A stretch of 64,000 nucleotides of DNA, taken from positions 1 through 64,000 of the forward strand of contig NZ_JBHTAN010000001.1 in assembly GCF_042663585.1 (NCBI RefSeq), in the 5' to 3' direction. The translations under genes were made by a program, and so were the position numbers. The stretch is from Natranaeroarchaeum sp042663585. GTDB taxonomy: Archaea > Halobacteriota > Halobacteria > Halobacteriales > Natronoarchaeaceae. Shown one piece after another: positions 28,333 through 36,798 of the stretch. Position 1 is the stretch's first letter; each line of letters begins with the position of its first letter. The notes beneath the pieces were generated by a model. That model was not told where the DNA came from. It did no database searches and saw only the letters and a list, made by a program, of their open reading frames with translations.

Positions 28333-28686
28333 ATGTCTTCATCAAACCAGCTCGACGTCACGACGATCGTTCTTCTGATCCTCGGAGCGATCATCTTACT
28401 CCCGTTGCTCACAATGGGGATAGGATTCGGCGGGATGATGGGGTACGGTGGGATGATGGGTCAGTATGGCGGTACTGGCGGGTGGTGGCCGCTCGTCGGG
28501 ATGCTCGTCCCGCTCATCTTCCTCCTTATCCTCCTCGGCGGTGGCTATCTCGTCTTCCGGCGTATTAGCGAAACGCAGACATCTCGAAATCCCGCGATGG
28601 AGGAACTCCGCACGGCATACGCTCGTGGCGACCTCACTGATGAAGAGTTCGAAGCCCGCCGCGAGAGACTCGAACGGTCGGATTGA
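28333..28686 (+). CDS. SHOCT-domain membrane protein, second copy
   Basis: About 117 residues. Membrane helix (TIVLLILGAIILLPLLTMGI), Met/Gly-rich loop (GGMMGYGGMMGQYGG), second helix (LVGMLVPLIFLLILLGGGYL) and C-terminal SHOCT (MEELRTAYARGDLTDEEFEA). Paralogous in layout to the gene at 27458. The stop is followed by a perfect hairpin (TACGCAC/GTGCGTA, about 28695-28711) that may end the transcript. Confidence 0.8.
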   Translation: MSSSNQLDVTTIVLLILGAIILLPLLTMGIGFGGMMGYGGMMGQYGGTGGWWPLVGMLVPLIFLLILLGGGYLVFRRISETQTSRNPAMEELRTAYARGDLTDEEFEARRERLERSD

Positions 28687-28694
28687 GCCAACGA

Positions 28695-28711
28695 GTACGC
28701 ACCAAGTGCGT
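28695..28711 (+). terminator. Hairpin after the second SHOCT gene
   Basis: TACGCAC, loop CAA, GTGCGTA: perfect 7-bp stem just after the stop at 28686. A short run of T follows (TTC). Terminator role inferred from position. Confidence 0.4.
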
Positions 28712-28855
28712 ATTCACACGCCTGCGTGATCGAATTTGTGATGCTACTCCCGGTCACCACTGTGTGAACGCCCTTTCAGATCGAAGAGATGGAGTTCTCT
28801 CAGCTTACGATTCTGAATAGTAATGTGGTTAAGTCCCAATACCGTATTATACTAT

Positions 28856-29164
28856 GTGACCGAAGTCATCCTCTTCACCCAAGAGACGTGCGGAGCATGC
28901 GCAACACAACGAGAGAAAAACGACGGCCTCGAGGAGAAGTATCCGGACATGGAGTTCCGGGAGATCGATATCCAGAAAGATCTGGAAACGGCCGAGGAAT
29001 ACGGCGTCCGGAAGACGCCGACGACACTCGTCTACGCGAGCGGTAAACAGACCGCCGAGTTCATCGGCATTGTCGAGCGGAACGACCTCGAACCAGCCAT
29101 TGAGAGCGCGACCGAACAGTCGTCTGGACTCGTCCAACGTCTCGTCGATGTCGTGCGAACATAA
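28856..29164 (+). CDS. Thioredoxin/glutaredoxin-like protein
   Basis: About 103 residues from GTG 28856 (an upstream in-frame ATG at 28823 gives a less natural N-terminus). Redox motif CGAC in FTQETCGACATQ, followed by EKYPDMEFREIDIQKDLETA and the cis-Pro signature VRKTPTTLVYASG. A small cytosolic thiol-disulfide protein. Within the copper island it may keep metal-binding thiols reduced. Confidence 0.85.
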   Translation: MTEVILFTQETCGACATQREKNDGLEEKYPDMEFREIDIQKDLETAEEYGVRKTPTTLVYASGKQTAEFIGIVERNDLEPAIESATEQSSGLVQRLVDVVRT

Positions 29165-29189
29165 CGACCACCCGACCAATTCAAACCAC

Positions 29190-29954
29190 ATGACGAACTA
29201 TGATCGACGTCAGTTCCTGGGAGTGCTCGGTGCCGGCGCAGTCGCCAGCGCAGGCCTCTCTCAGCCAGTGAGCGCACAGGAGACGCCCGTCGTGAAGATG
29301 GGCAACAACTATTTCGACCCGATCGGGCTCCACGTCCAACCCGGCACGACCGTCCGCTTCGAGATAGCAGCCGGTACACACTCGGCGACGGCCTACGAGA
29401 ACCGGATTCCGCTCGACGCCAGTCCATTCGATAGTGGGGTCATCTCGTCGGGAGGGTACGAGTACACGTTCGAAGAACCAGGTACGTACGACTACTACTG
29501 CATCCCGCACAAGACAGTCGGGATGGTTGGTCGCATCGTCGTTGGCAATCCCGGCGGCCCGGCCGAAGAGAGTCCGATTCCGGACGGTGACGTGCCCGAG
29601 AGCGACGCGATCGTCGAGCAGGGCGCGATCGCGTATGGATCTGGTACCGGGGGTGATGGGAACTCCGATGGCGGAATGATGGGTCCCGGAATGGGGTCCC
29701 GCCCGGGGATGATGAACGGCCGGAACGGTGGATGGTTCGGTGGGCTGCCGTTCGTCGGCGGGGCATTCGGAATGCTGGGGCTGGTCGGCGGACTCCTCTA
29801 CTGGGCAACGGGTCGAGGTGATGCACCTCCAGAGAGTGACGATTCCGCGATGGAAACCCTTCAACGTCGTTACGCACGAGGCGAGATCGACGAAGAAGAG
29901 TTCCAGACGCGTCGTGAACGGTTGGAGGACGGGCAAAACGACCCATCCCTGTGA
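29190..29954 (+). CDS. Blue-copper (halocyanin-like) protein fused to a SHOCT tail
   Basis: About 254 residues. Tat signal (DRRQFLGVLGAGAVA), then a cupredoxin domain with the complete type-1 copper set: His in GTHSATAY, Cys and His in YYCIPHKTVGM, and that Met. A Gly/Met-rich linker (GGMMGPGMGSRPGMM) follows, one membrane helix (GGAFGMLGLVGGLLYW) and a SHOCT motif (METLQRRYARGEIDEEEFQT). Outside the membrane it would hold copper or carry electrons; the tail faces the cytoplasm. The cupredoxin-membrane-SHOCT order is unusual. Confidence 0.88.
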   Translation: MTNYDRRQFLGVLGAGAVASAGLSQPVSAQETPVVKMGNNYFDPIGLHVQPGTTVRFEIAAGTHSATAYENRIPLDASPFDSGVISSGGYEYTFEEPGTYDYYCIPHKTVGMVGRIVVGNPGGPAEESPIPDGDVPESDAIVEQGAIAYGSGTGGDGNSDGGMMGPGMGSRPGMMNGRNGGWFGGLPFVGGAFGMLGLVGGLLYWATGRGDAPPESDDSAMETLQRRYARGEIDEEEFQTRRERLEDGQNDPSL

Positions 29955-30031
29955 GGAGAGTCACCGAACCCCGTTGGGAGACGTCGGTAAATCCGTCCGT
30001 CTGCGGAGATCGTCCTTTTTCGATTGCGTCG

Positions 30032-30528
30032 TCACGTCGTTCGAGTTCCTCGGTAGTACACCCATATAGCGAGGAGCCCGATGACGAGGAGATAGCTGAA
30101 TCCCCAGCTGAGTGACACAGCAGTATCCAGGTCCGTTGTGAGCCCGGTATCGACTATCACGCGGACGGGATGGTAGCCCGGGAAGAGTTTCATCCACCAC
30201 TCGGGCTCGGACTGGACGAACAATGGGTCCTGAAAGAGCCCGATATCGATCATCGGGAGGATCAACATGATCCACAGGCCGGCCAGTCGATTGAAGACGG
30301 CACCGACGAGCATCCCGATCAGTCCGTAGGTCACCGAGAGGACGAGCATCGCGGCGACAAACCACCACAGCTGCTCCGGCCAGAAGTCGACGAGCATCAC
30401 TCCCACTGAGACGCCGACAACGAGGAGTGTAATGACGACGAGGACGCCGAACCGGGCCGCGATAACCTGCCGTGCTCGATAGCCCACGACCGAGAGGCGG
30501 CCGTCCGTATCTCTCGCCTCGCGCATCA
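30032..30528 (-). pseudogene. C-terminal part of an ABC-2-type permease truncated by a TnpB element
   Basis: The frame reads LMREARDTDGRLSVVGYRA and then four membrane segments (VLVVITLLVVGVSVGVMLV, LWWFVAAMLVLSVTYGLIGM, LAGLWIMLILPMIDIGLF, LVIGLLAIWVYY), the second half of an ABC-2 permease. At 30528/30529 it passes straight into the right end of the TnpB element. The first half of the gene is not found beyond the other end of the element, so the insertion was accompanied by, or followed by, deletion. Confidence 0.8.
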
Positions 30529-31915
30529 GGATTGACATCCTCCTCCGCGTGAACGCGGAGGAATCCCACGGCACCGCTACCGCTGGTTTGGGATATTAGG
30601 GTCTACGACATTGCCTGTTCTTGAGGCTCAAACGAGCCAGTTTCCTTGTCAAACAGGTACGTCGATGGCTGTGCCAACCAGCCGTTACTCCTATCACCGC
30701 CATCCGTGGCGAGACTCGGAGATACTTGTTTCCGAATATTCTCAGCACCATTCACGTCAGCATTCGCAACCAACTCGCACTCGGCACACACGTACAAGCC
30801 ACGCTCAACACGATTCGACTCACGCTCACACCCGCACGAAGAACACGACTTTGAGGTGTTCTCCTCAGATACGCGCTCAACGGAAATGCCAGATTCTTCA
30901 GCCTTGTATTCGAGCAGGTCAGTGAATCGGTCGAACGCCCACGAGTGCAAGTCCAAGTTACCGTGCTTGCCCCAATCCTTCGTCTCACCGTCTTCATCCT
31001 CACGGATCCCGCTGAGGTCACCAATTGCAATCACACTGACGTTCTCGTCAACGCATCTCTCCACGATATGTTTCGAGAGCGTGTGGAAATAGTGCGCACG
31101 ACGATTAGATTTCTTGGTGTTCAACCGTACTGATTCTTCCGACGAGGAATCATCACAGTGAGCAATATGCTTGCTGTAATAGTAATCGTCCTGTTTGAGG
31201 CAGTTCAACGGGTATAGCTCAGACTCTTGGTGTTCAAAGGCGAGAGCGGCGAAGTTACAGATACCCAGGTCGATACCAGCGGTCTTCTCAGCGTCGTTCT
31301 CTGATGCATTGATTTCGACATTGCAGACGATGTGGAGTTCCCATTCGTCTCGCTGCTTATTCCAGACAGCGCGTACCTGCTGGACGCTCTCAATCGCAGA
31401 GAGGTCAACGTCAGGTCGTGTTTGGATGTTGCAGAGAACGAAGTCCGACCAGTGCTCTTTCAGGTTCTCACCTTTGGAGAGTCGGATTCGACCATTTTTG
31501 GTATCGAGCTTGAAGCCAGCGCCTTTGAACGTGAGCGTTGAGCGTGGATGTTCGTCGTTGTGTTTGCGATATGCTGGTGGATTCGCTTTCGAGTCCCCGT
31601 TCTGGCGTTTCTTGTACCAGCCAGTGAACGCTTCAGAGAGTTCTTCAAGAACTCGCTGACTTGACTGCGAATGTAGGTCACTATAGCGTTCGTGGGATTT
31701 GAGGTACGATTTCAGGTCGCCGTCGTCGGGGATGTGGCCAGTTTCGTTCCAGACACGCCCGCTTGTCCAGCGGGCGACGTTCCAGAGTTTACTGGCGGCG
31801 AATCCAAGCGAATCAAGGTCGTCCTGCACTTGCTGATGGTTCTGTATGGAACCAATGAAAGTGCGTTTGACGACCTGTTTCGCCATACATAACCTATGTT
31901 TCTTAGCTTATGGAC
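30529..31915 (-). mobile_element. IS1341-type (TnpB-only) insertion sequence 1
   Basis: Contains one tnpB gene read on the minus strand. The right end is a perfect hairpin CCTCCGCG/CGCGGAGG (30542-30561) followed, in element orientation, by AGGATGTCAATCC ending at 30529. The left end lies just upstream of the tnpB start, near 31915, and is not sharply defined. No tnpA is present. The same right end occurs in the MITE at 20655-21165. Confidence 0.75.
30603..31886 (-). CDS. tnpB: TnpB, IS605-family RNA-guided nuclease homologue
   Basis: 427 residues. N-terminal helical and wedge-like part, then the RuvC-like domain: first Asp in KTAGIDLGICNFAAL; the position normally holding the RuvC-II Glu reads IAIGDLSGIRED; zinc finger CSSCGCERESNRV and LYVCAEC; third Asp in ANADVNGAENI. 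The C-terminal GWLAQPSTYLFD is typical of a haloarchaeal subfamily. In well-studied TnpB proteins the RuvC-II residue is Glu (E-N/D-L), so cleavage activity of this protein is open. The sequence just beyond 30529 would be its guide region if an omega RNA is made. Confidence 0.9.
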   Translation of the reverse strand: MAKQVVKRTFIGSIQNHQQVQDDLDSLGFAASKLWNVARWTSGRVWNETGHIPDDGDLKSYLKSHERYSDLHSQSSQRVLEELSEAFTGWYKKRQNGDSKANPPAYRKHNDEHPRSTLTFKGAGFKLDTKNGRIRLSKGENLKEHWSDFVLCNIQTRPDVDLSAIESVQQVRAVWNKQRDEWELHIVCNVEINASENDAEKTAGIDLGICNFAALAFEHQESELYPLNCLKQDDYYYSKHIAHCDDSSSEESVRLNTKKSNRRAHYFHTLSKHIVERCVDENVSVIAIGDLSGIREDEDGETKDWGKHGNLDLHSWAFDRFTDLLEYKAEESGISVERVSEENTSKSCSSCGCERESNRVERGLYVCAECELVANADVNGAENIRKQVSPSLATDGGDRSNGWLAQPSTYLFDKETGSFEPQEQAMS

Positions 31916-32094
31916 AAGTGTCGGTTTCGGGTCGCGTGGAATATCCAGAAATGCCGAACAACGGTTATTGTATCATCAGTTGGCGGCGCGTATCCACGCC
32001 GTAAACGACGTGGTATTGCGCCTGCTCAGCGTATAAACAGACGTTCGATCCGGAGTTTTTTGATGATGCCCACATCGTCACTGCTGGCATTCGG

Positions 32095-32406
32095 ATGGCA
32101 GATGGCTCGGTATATGAGGGTGTGGGTTTACCGGCCAGTATCGGACGGGCCTCGGTCTGTGGAGAGCCAGTTGCAGTTGGCTCAGCCATTGCAGACGGGT
32201 ATGACCATGACGAGATTCAGACGTCCGTAGCCGTATCGTACCCATTGCCCTATCATGACGCAACCGAAGCGCGCGTTATCCCGCCGTGTGGCGTCTGTCG
32301 AGAGCTATTGGCTGACTACAACGAGCAAATGCGTGTGATCGTACCCGTCGATGGTGACCATCAGGTCGTCAGTGCAATTGGTCTTCTCCCGACCCGGACC
32401 TGGTAA
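32095..32406 (+). CDS. Cytidine deaminase-like protein, N-terminus uncertain
   Basis: About 103 residues from ATG 32095, with the deaminase core: VCGEPVAVGSAIADG (first zinc-ligand region, Cys and the catalytic Glu) and the second motif VIPPCGVCRELLADY with C-x2-C. The protein reading extends upstream of the ATG to about 32030 as YKQTFDPEFFDDAHIVTAGIR without any start codon, up to a stop at 32002. The true N-terminus is therefore missing, frameshifted (a possible upstream piece lies in another frame at 31960-32030) or started at a non-standard codon. Would convert cytidine or a base analogue. Confidence 0.7.
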   Translation: MADGSVYEGVGLPASIGRASVCGEPVAVGSAIADGYDHDEIQTSVAVSYPLPYHDATEARVIPPCGVCRELLADYNEQMRVIVPVDGDHQVVSAIGLLPTRTW

Positions 32407-32526
32407 GCCGTTCATCTGTATCGACCATTTCGCCCGTGGTTCTTTCTGACTGAAACCTCCGAGCGGTCGATCTGCAATCTGAGCGGACAGGTGAGAGCAA
32501 AGCGGGAGTGGGGGTGGAATTTTGGT

Positions 32527-32892
32527 ATGGAGGCCGTACGTGTACACGTGACAGACCAGAGCCAGAATGCGAATGATGCGGAAGAGCACGAAGAAGAGGA
32601 ATTCGAGTTGGAGGGCCTCATGACCCGCGAACAGGGAGAGAACGTCCTCCGTCGCCTCGCCACCGGCGTTGCGAGCGGGTCAGTAGAACTGGGCCGCGAT
32701 GAGGGCCCGGTGACCGTTCCCGAGCAGTTCGAAGTGGAAGTTGAGTACGAGGAAGAAGAGGATGAGGCCGAATTGGAAGTCGAGCTAGAGTGGTCGATGG
32801 CTGACGGTGAGGCAGTCTCACCCGAAGAAGACGAGAGCGACGGGACGGAGGAACCCGAAACGAGTGAGCAGGGAGCAGACGACCAGGAATGA
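32527..32892 (+). CDS. Amphi-Trp domain protein
   Basis: About 121 residues. LMTREQGENVLRRLATGV, VELGRDEGPVTVPEQF and EAELEVELEWSM match the amphi-Trp domain found in archaeal and bacterial small proteins, often linked to histone or chaperone-like roles. Very acidic C-terminal tail of about 35 residues. ATG 32527 is preferred; the frame is open back to 32491. Confidence 0.75.
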   Translation: MEAVRVHVTDQSQNANDAEEHEEEEFELEGLMTREQGENVLRRLATGVASGSVELGRDEGPVTVPEQFEVEVEYEEEEDEAELEVELEWSMADGEAVSPEEDESDGTEEPETSEQGADDQE

Positions 32893-33035
32893 ACAGCAGG
32901 ACAGTCGGACGCAGTGAACACTGTGAGGCACTGTCACGGGAGCGAAACCTACTGTCAGAGAAAAAGTGAACCCCACAGGGGAGATACAGGACTATCAGTA
33001 TCGAGCGTGCCCGCATCTACCGACGTACCGGACGG

Positions 33036-35192
33036 TCACGTGATTTCAATCTCGAAACGAGCACCACCGTCGGGACCGTTTGTGGCAGTGATCTCCCAGT
33101 CGTGTCGGTCAACGACTTCCTTGACGATACCCAGCCCGAATCCGGTCCCGTCGTCAGCGGTCGTATATCCCGCTTCGAACACGTTCGTACTCTCTGAGTC
33201 GGGGAGTCCGCCCCCGTCATCAGCAACATAGAAGCCAGTATCTGTGTTCCCAATCGTCACTGTTACGTCTGGCCCGCCGTGTTCGACGGCATTCTGGAAC
33301 AGATTTAGTACGAGCTGTTGGAGCTGATCGGGATCTGCCTCGATGGTACGGTCTGTCTCAATCGAGAGCGTCGCATCCTTTGTCGATAGTGTTCCCCAGC
33401 ATAGCTGGGCGACGTCCGGCAACTGGACTGCTTCGAGGTCCATTACTGCTTCCCCGGCCTGCGCGAGCGCCAGTAAATCGTCGATCAGGGCATCCATCCG
33501 GCCCAACGCGTAGTCGATCTCGTCGATGTTGTCGCTGTCGCAGTCCTCTCGCAGTAACTCCAGGCGGCCTTTCGCGAGCTGTAACGGGTTCCGGAGATCG
33601 TGACTTACGACACTCGTGAATCGGTCCAACCGCTCGTTCTGCTGGACGAGTTCACGCTCGCGTCGCTTCTGGTCACTGATGTCACGGTCCATCGCCACGA
33701 TCCGATCCTCTCCATCCAAGTTGAGACGGATAAGGTGGATTTCGATGGGGAATGTGGACCCGTCTTTCCGTTCGAGTTTTCCCTCGAATCGACGCGGGGT
33801 ATTCGGCGGGAGTGACTCCCAGAATGACGACGCGCGCTCCGGATCGGCCGTTGGATCGAGATCCCAGACATACTGTCCGATCAGTTCGTCTTCAGTGTAT
33901 CCGAGTTCGTCACACAGTCGCTGGTTGGCATCCCGGATGACGCCGTCGAAGTCGTGGATTATAAACATATCCGGCGAATGCTCGAACAGCGCCTCGAGAC
34001 GCGCGGTATGGGACTGTAACCGTTGTTCGTACCTCTTGTGCTCCGTAACGTCGTCCTGGAATCCGACAAAGAGATCGACATCGCCGTCAGCGTCATACAG
34101 TGGTGCGATGCGGACGCGATTCCAGAATTCCGTGCCGTCCTTCCGGTAGTTCCGCACCTCGACGGTTACCGGCTCGCGATTATCAATGGCTCTTCGAAGC
34201 TCCTCGACTGGCTCATCATCAGTGCCATCGCCCTGGAGGAATCGACAGTTCTGCCCAAACACCTCGTGTTTCTCGTAGCCAGTGAGTGCCGTGAATTCGT
34301 CGTTCGCGTAGATAATCGGGTTATCCTCCTGGTTGGGGTCCGTCAATAGAATCCCGATCGGAGCCTCATCCATTGCTTGCTCTTTCGCCGATAGATGCAG
34401 CGTCCCCGCATCAGTCGCTTGTGGTGGCGTGAGTGTACAGATCAGCGAGTTATCGGTAGTAAACGAGAGCGTGTGCTCGAGGTCGATTGGTTCGCCGTGC
34501 TTCCGGACGAACGACGTAGTGCCGTGCCAACGCCCATCGCGTGCCTCCGGAAGGAGGACGTCGTAGACGTGATCGACATCCTCGTCGTGGTAGAACGTTT
34601 CCCAATGGAGGCCGATAAGCTCCTCGGGTTCGTAGCCGAGAAGCTCCGCACAGGCGGAATTCGCGTACTCGATGTAGCCATCGTCATCAAGAATGCTGAT
34701 GCCGTCGTGTGCGGTTTCGATGGCTTCGAGACCACGGTTCATGTACCGTTCGGCCCAGTATCCTTCGACAGCGTTCTGCACGCGATTCGCGAGGACGCCA
34801 TACTGGTCCGTGCTAGTGGTCTTCTGGAGATAGTCAGTGACGCCTGCCGTGATGGCTTCGCTAGCGATCTCCTCACTACCTTTTCCAGTGAAGAGGATAA
34901 ACGGAAGATCTGGATAGGACTCACGTACTCGTTCCAGTACCTCCAAACCGTCTACGCCCGGCATCTCGTAGTCGCTCACGATACAATCAACAGACGACTC
35001 GTTCTCTTTGAGAACGTCTAGGGCATCGCGAGAGTCTGTTATACTGCGGACATTGAAACAGTCACGTTCATGTTCAAGGAAGGTGGCGACAAGCCCGGCG
35101 AAACTGGGGTCGTCATCGATATGGAGGATATCGATAGTTTTCGAGTCCGGAAGGATTGTTGAGTTCTTACGGACTCTTCTATCACCGTTCAT
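33036..35192 (-). CDS. Hybrid sensor: receiver-PAS-LOV-PAS-histidine kinase
   Basis: 718 residues. Receiver domain 20-135 with Asp74 in CIVSDYEMPG; PAS 1 at about 155-255; a LOV domain at about 285-390 with the flavin-cysteine motif GQNCRFLQGDGTD (Cys316, codon near 34246) and the diagnostic NYRKDGTEFWN; PAS 3 at about 395-510; HisKA with His531 in FTSVVSHDLRNPL; HATPase with N box LFQNAVEHGG and G boxes DDGGGLPD and GTGFGLGIV. The LOV signature is essentially canonical, so the kinase should bind flavin and sense blue light, modulating its autophosphorylation. Soluble, no membrane helix. Neighbour of a bat-type regulator (35302-35969). Confidence 0.92.
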   Translation of the reverse strand: MNGDRRVRKNSTILPDSKTIDILHIDDDPSFAGLVATFLEHERDCFNVRSITDSRDALDVLKENESSVDCIVSDYEMPGVDGLEVLERVRESYPDLPFILFTGKGSEEIASEAITAGVTDYLQKTTSTDQYGVLANRVQNAVEGYWAERYMNRGLEAIETAHDGISILDDDGYIEYANSACAELLGYEPEELIGLHWETFYHDEDVDHVYDVLLPEARDGRWHGTTSFVRKHGEPIDLEHTLSFTTDNSLICTLTPPQATDAGTLHLSAKEQAMDEAPIGILLTDPNQEDNPIIYANDEFTALTGYEKHEVFGQNCRFLQGDGTDDEPVEELRRAIDNREPVTVEVRNYRKDGTEFWNRVRIAPLYDADGDVDLFVGFQDDVTEHKRYEQRLQSHTARLEALFEHSPDMFIIHDFDGVIRDANQRLCDELGYTEDELIGQYVWDLDPTADPERASSFWESLPPNTPRRFEGKLERKDGSTFPIEIHLIRLNLDGEDRIVAMDRDISDQKRRERELVQQNERLDRFTSVVSHDLRNPLQLAKGRLELLREDCDSDNIDEIDYALGRMDALIDDLLALAQAGEAVMDLEAVQLPDVAQLCWGTLSTKDATLSIETDRTIEADPDQLQQLVLNLFQNAVEHGGPDVTVTIGNTDTGFYVADDGGGLPDSESTNVFEAGYTTADDGTGFGLGIVKEVVDRHDWEITATNGPDGGARFEIEIT

Positions 35193-35301
35193 ACTGCTTA
35201 CTCGTCCGCAAGCATTAATTGGTTTATTGATTAGCTCCGTAGCACTTGAACTTTCTGAGAAGTGGAGAACTCACCGTTGCCACTGCACCGAGTCCCGCTG
35301 A

Positions 35302-35969
35302 TCAATCTGGCGTTTCACTCTCATCCATCAGGGAAGATATGATGAGTCGCTTGATTCCACGTCGAAGCAGACCACTTGCTGCAGGTTGAGAGATATCCAG
35401 ATCAGCGGCGACCTCGCTGAGAGTTGCGTTCCGTGGTTCTTCGAAGTACCCCGATTCGAATGCGGCGAGGAGTGCTTCTCGCTGGCTATCGGTCAACCCG
35501 GCGTCCGTATTCCCCAAACTAGCGTATTCATTCACGCGCAGCAAATCGATATCAATGTCGTGCTGTTGTGCATAGTCCCAAAGATGAACTAGATCCGTTC
35601 GCTCGGGCATCCATACTGTTAGGATCCAGGCGCTTCCATCGTTTTCCATGTCGAGGATAACACCATTCGCGGCCGAAATTACTGGTGAGAGGATCTTCGC
35701 TTTGTCTGTATACTCAAAGCTATATATCGCCTCCTTGTCTCTGGTTTCAATAACTCGTTCAGAATTCGCCAATGGTACTATCATTCCGTAACCCGTCCTC
35801 GAACCGCTGGAAATCAGATGATTCTATGTAATAAAAGAACTTCCCCGACGTCGGGTCAGTTCCAGCCTCTGACACCGACTTGACTTTCTGAACTTCGATC
35901 GTGACTGACTGACTGTGTGAGCACTATGTCAGGATGCTCGGCCCGGACAACGGCTTTAATATCGGTCAT
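35302..35969 (-). pseudogene. bat-type HTH regulator with two frameshifts
   Basis: A full-length bat-family protein (about 220 residues) can be read only by changing frame twice. The N-terminus MTDIKAVVRAEHPDIVLTQS starts at ATG 35969. At the GACT-repeat tract (35903-35914) the frame slips and continues VTIEVQKVKSVSEAGTDPTS, GKFFYYIESSDFQRFEDGLR up to IGEF. Near 35760-35766 (one extra T) it continues ERVIETRDKEAIYSFEY through the last 150 residues with the bat HTH (NATLSEVAADLDISQPAASGL, RRGIKRLI). The 160-residue frame from 35784 alone lacks the N-terminal third. The first slip equals one extra 4-base unit. Confidence 0.85.
35903..35914 (+). repeat. GACT tetranucleotide tract inside a bat-type regulator
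   Basis: Three perfect GACT units. With two units the N-terminal frame of the regulator would join the following frame; with three it is out of phase. This is the kind of tract that can change length by replication slippage. Confidence 0.6.
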
Positions 35970-36450
35970 TGTTCTGTAAAGTGATGGTTTCGTACATTAG
36001 GTGTTAGGATTATATTTGAGATACTTGATGTAAATATATTGCGATGCTTGTTACCGGGCTTATACGGAGGTCGTGTGGTGGCTTAACTGAGTCGGTCAGT
36101 CGTAATTCTTGAATGCGAGGATGGGGTTCAATTTTTTCACGTCTCATGTGTCTCGTCAGAGCGGAAGATCAATTCAGAAATCACACACTTCACTCTTGAA
36201 TTAGCTGGTTCAACGGACTCGTTCGCAGTTCTATCCCCTTTTTCAGATGCGACGGCTGAACAGCGTTGTCCAGATGTACTCAAACCAACTGGCTTCGGAC
36301 GACGGGGTGACCCCGGCAGGGAGGTAGATTTTTGATTCAGTAGCTCTGTCTTGATCATCAGCATGGTTTCTCTGTGTCATACAACTGAATAGAAGACTCG
36401 TAACCGCATTGTTCTGTAGCTTAAGCGTATAACCTGCTTATAAATAGCAA
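35970..36450. other. Gap upstream of the bat regulator
   Basis: About 480 bases, AT-rich, no convincing gene. A minus-strand frame at 36137-36364 (75 codons) has no recognisable features. The TATAAATAG stretch near 36440 lies at the edge of the following repeat element. Confidence 0.35.
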
Positions 36451-36790
36451 GGAGAATACCTGCGGCTTTAGCTGCCCCCAGACATCACAGATTTCTGGTG
36501 TGGGAACGAGACCTGCGGTCTCGTTAACGCAGGCTGAATCCGACAACTCGGAATCAGTCTACGTTTACTGGCCCCTCCGAGATTTCTCAATCCGTGTTTT
36601 GAACTGACAGGCAAGCCTACTCAGGAGCAGGAATCGGTTAGGAACGGACCGATTCCCGCCAGTCCTACGATGGCGGCCTGTCCGCCCCAAACAATGAGAC
36701 AGTAATCGGAACCAGTCGGGTGAACGGTCGGTTCCTACTTTTCAGCAGCGAGAGAATCCCGCCGTTCACGGCGGGCGAGGATGTCCCCCG
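36450..36790 (+). mobile_element. IS1341-type nonautonomous element carrying a double-hairpin insert
   Basis: About 340 bases without genes. The overall pattern matches the MITE at 20655: left stem CCTGCG ... CGCAGG with GGCTTTAG in the loop and then CTGAATCCGAC; interior TCAGGAGCAGG and GATGGCGGCCTGTCCGCCCC; right end hairpin CCCGCC/GGCGGG (36758-36775) followed by GAGGATGTC. In this copy the loop of the left stem is enlarged by about 55 bases that form two hairpins (next feature). Confidence 0.65.
36478..36530 (+). ncRNA. Double-hairpin structure, copy 1
   Basis: Hairpin 1: CCAGA (36478-36482) with TCTGG (36494-36498), extended inside by ATC/GAT. Linker TGTGGG. Hairpin 2: AACGAGACC (36505-36513), loop TGC, GGTCTCGTT (36517-36525), perfect. 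Then AACGC. The same layout with different but paired bases occurs at 49920-49974, which indicates selection on RNA (or single-strand DNA) structure. No product known. Confidence 0.45.
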
Positions 36791-36798
36791 GATATTAA

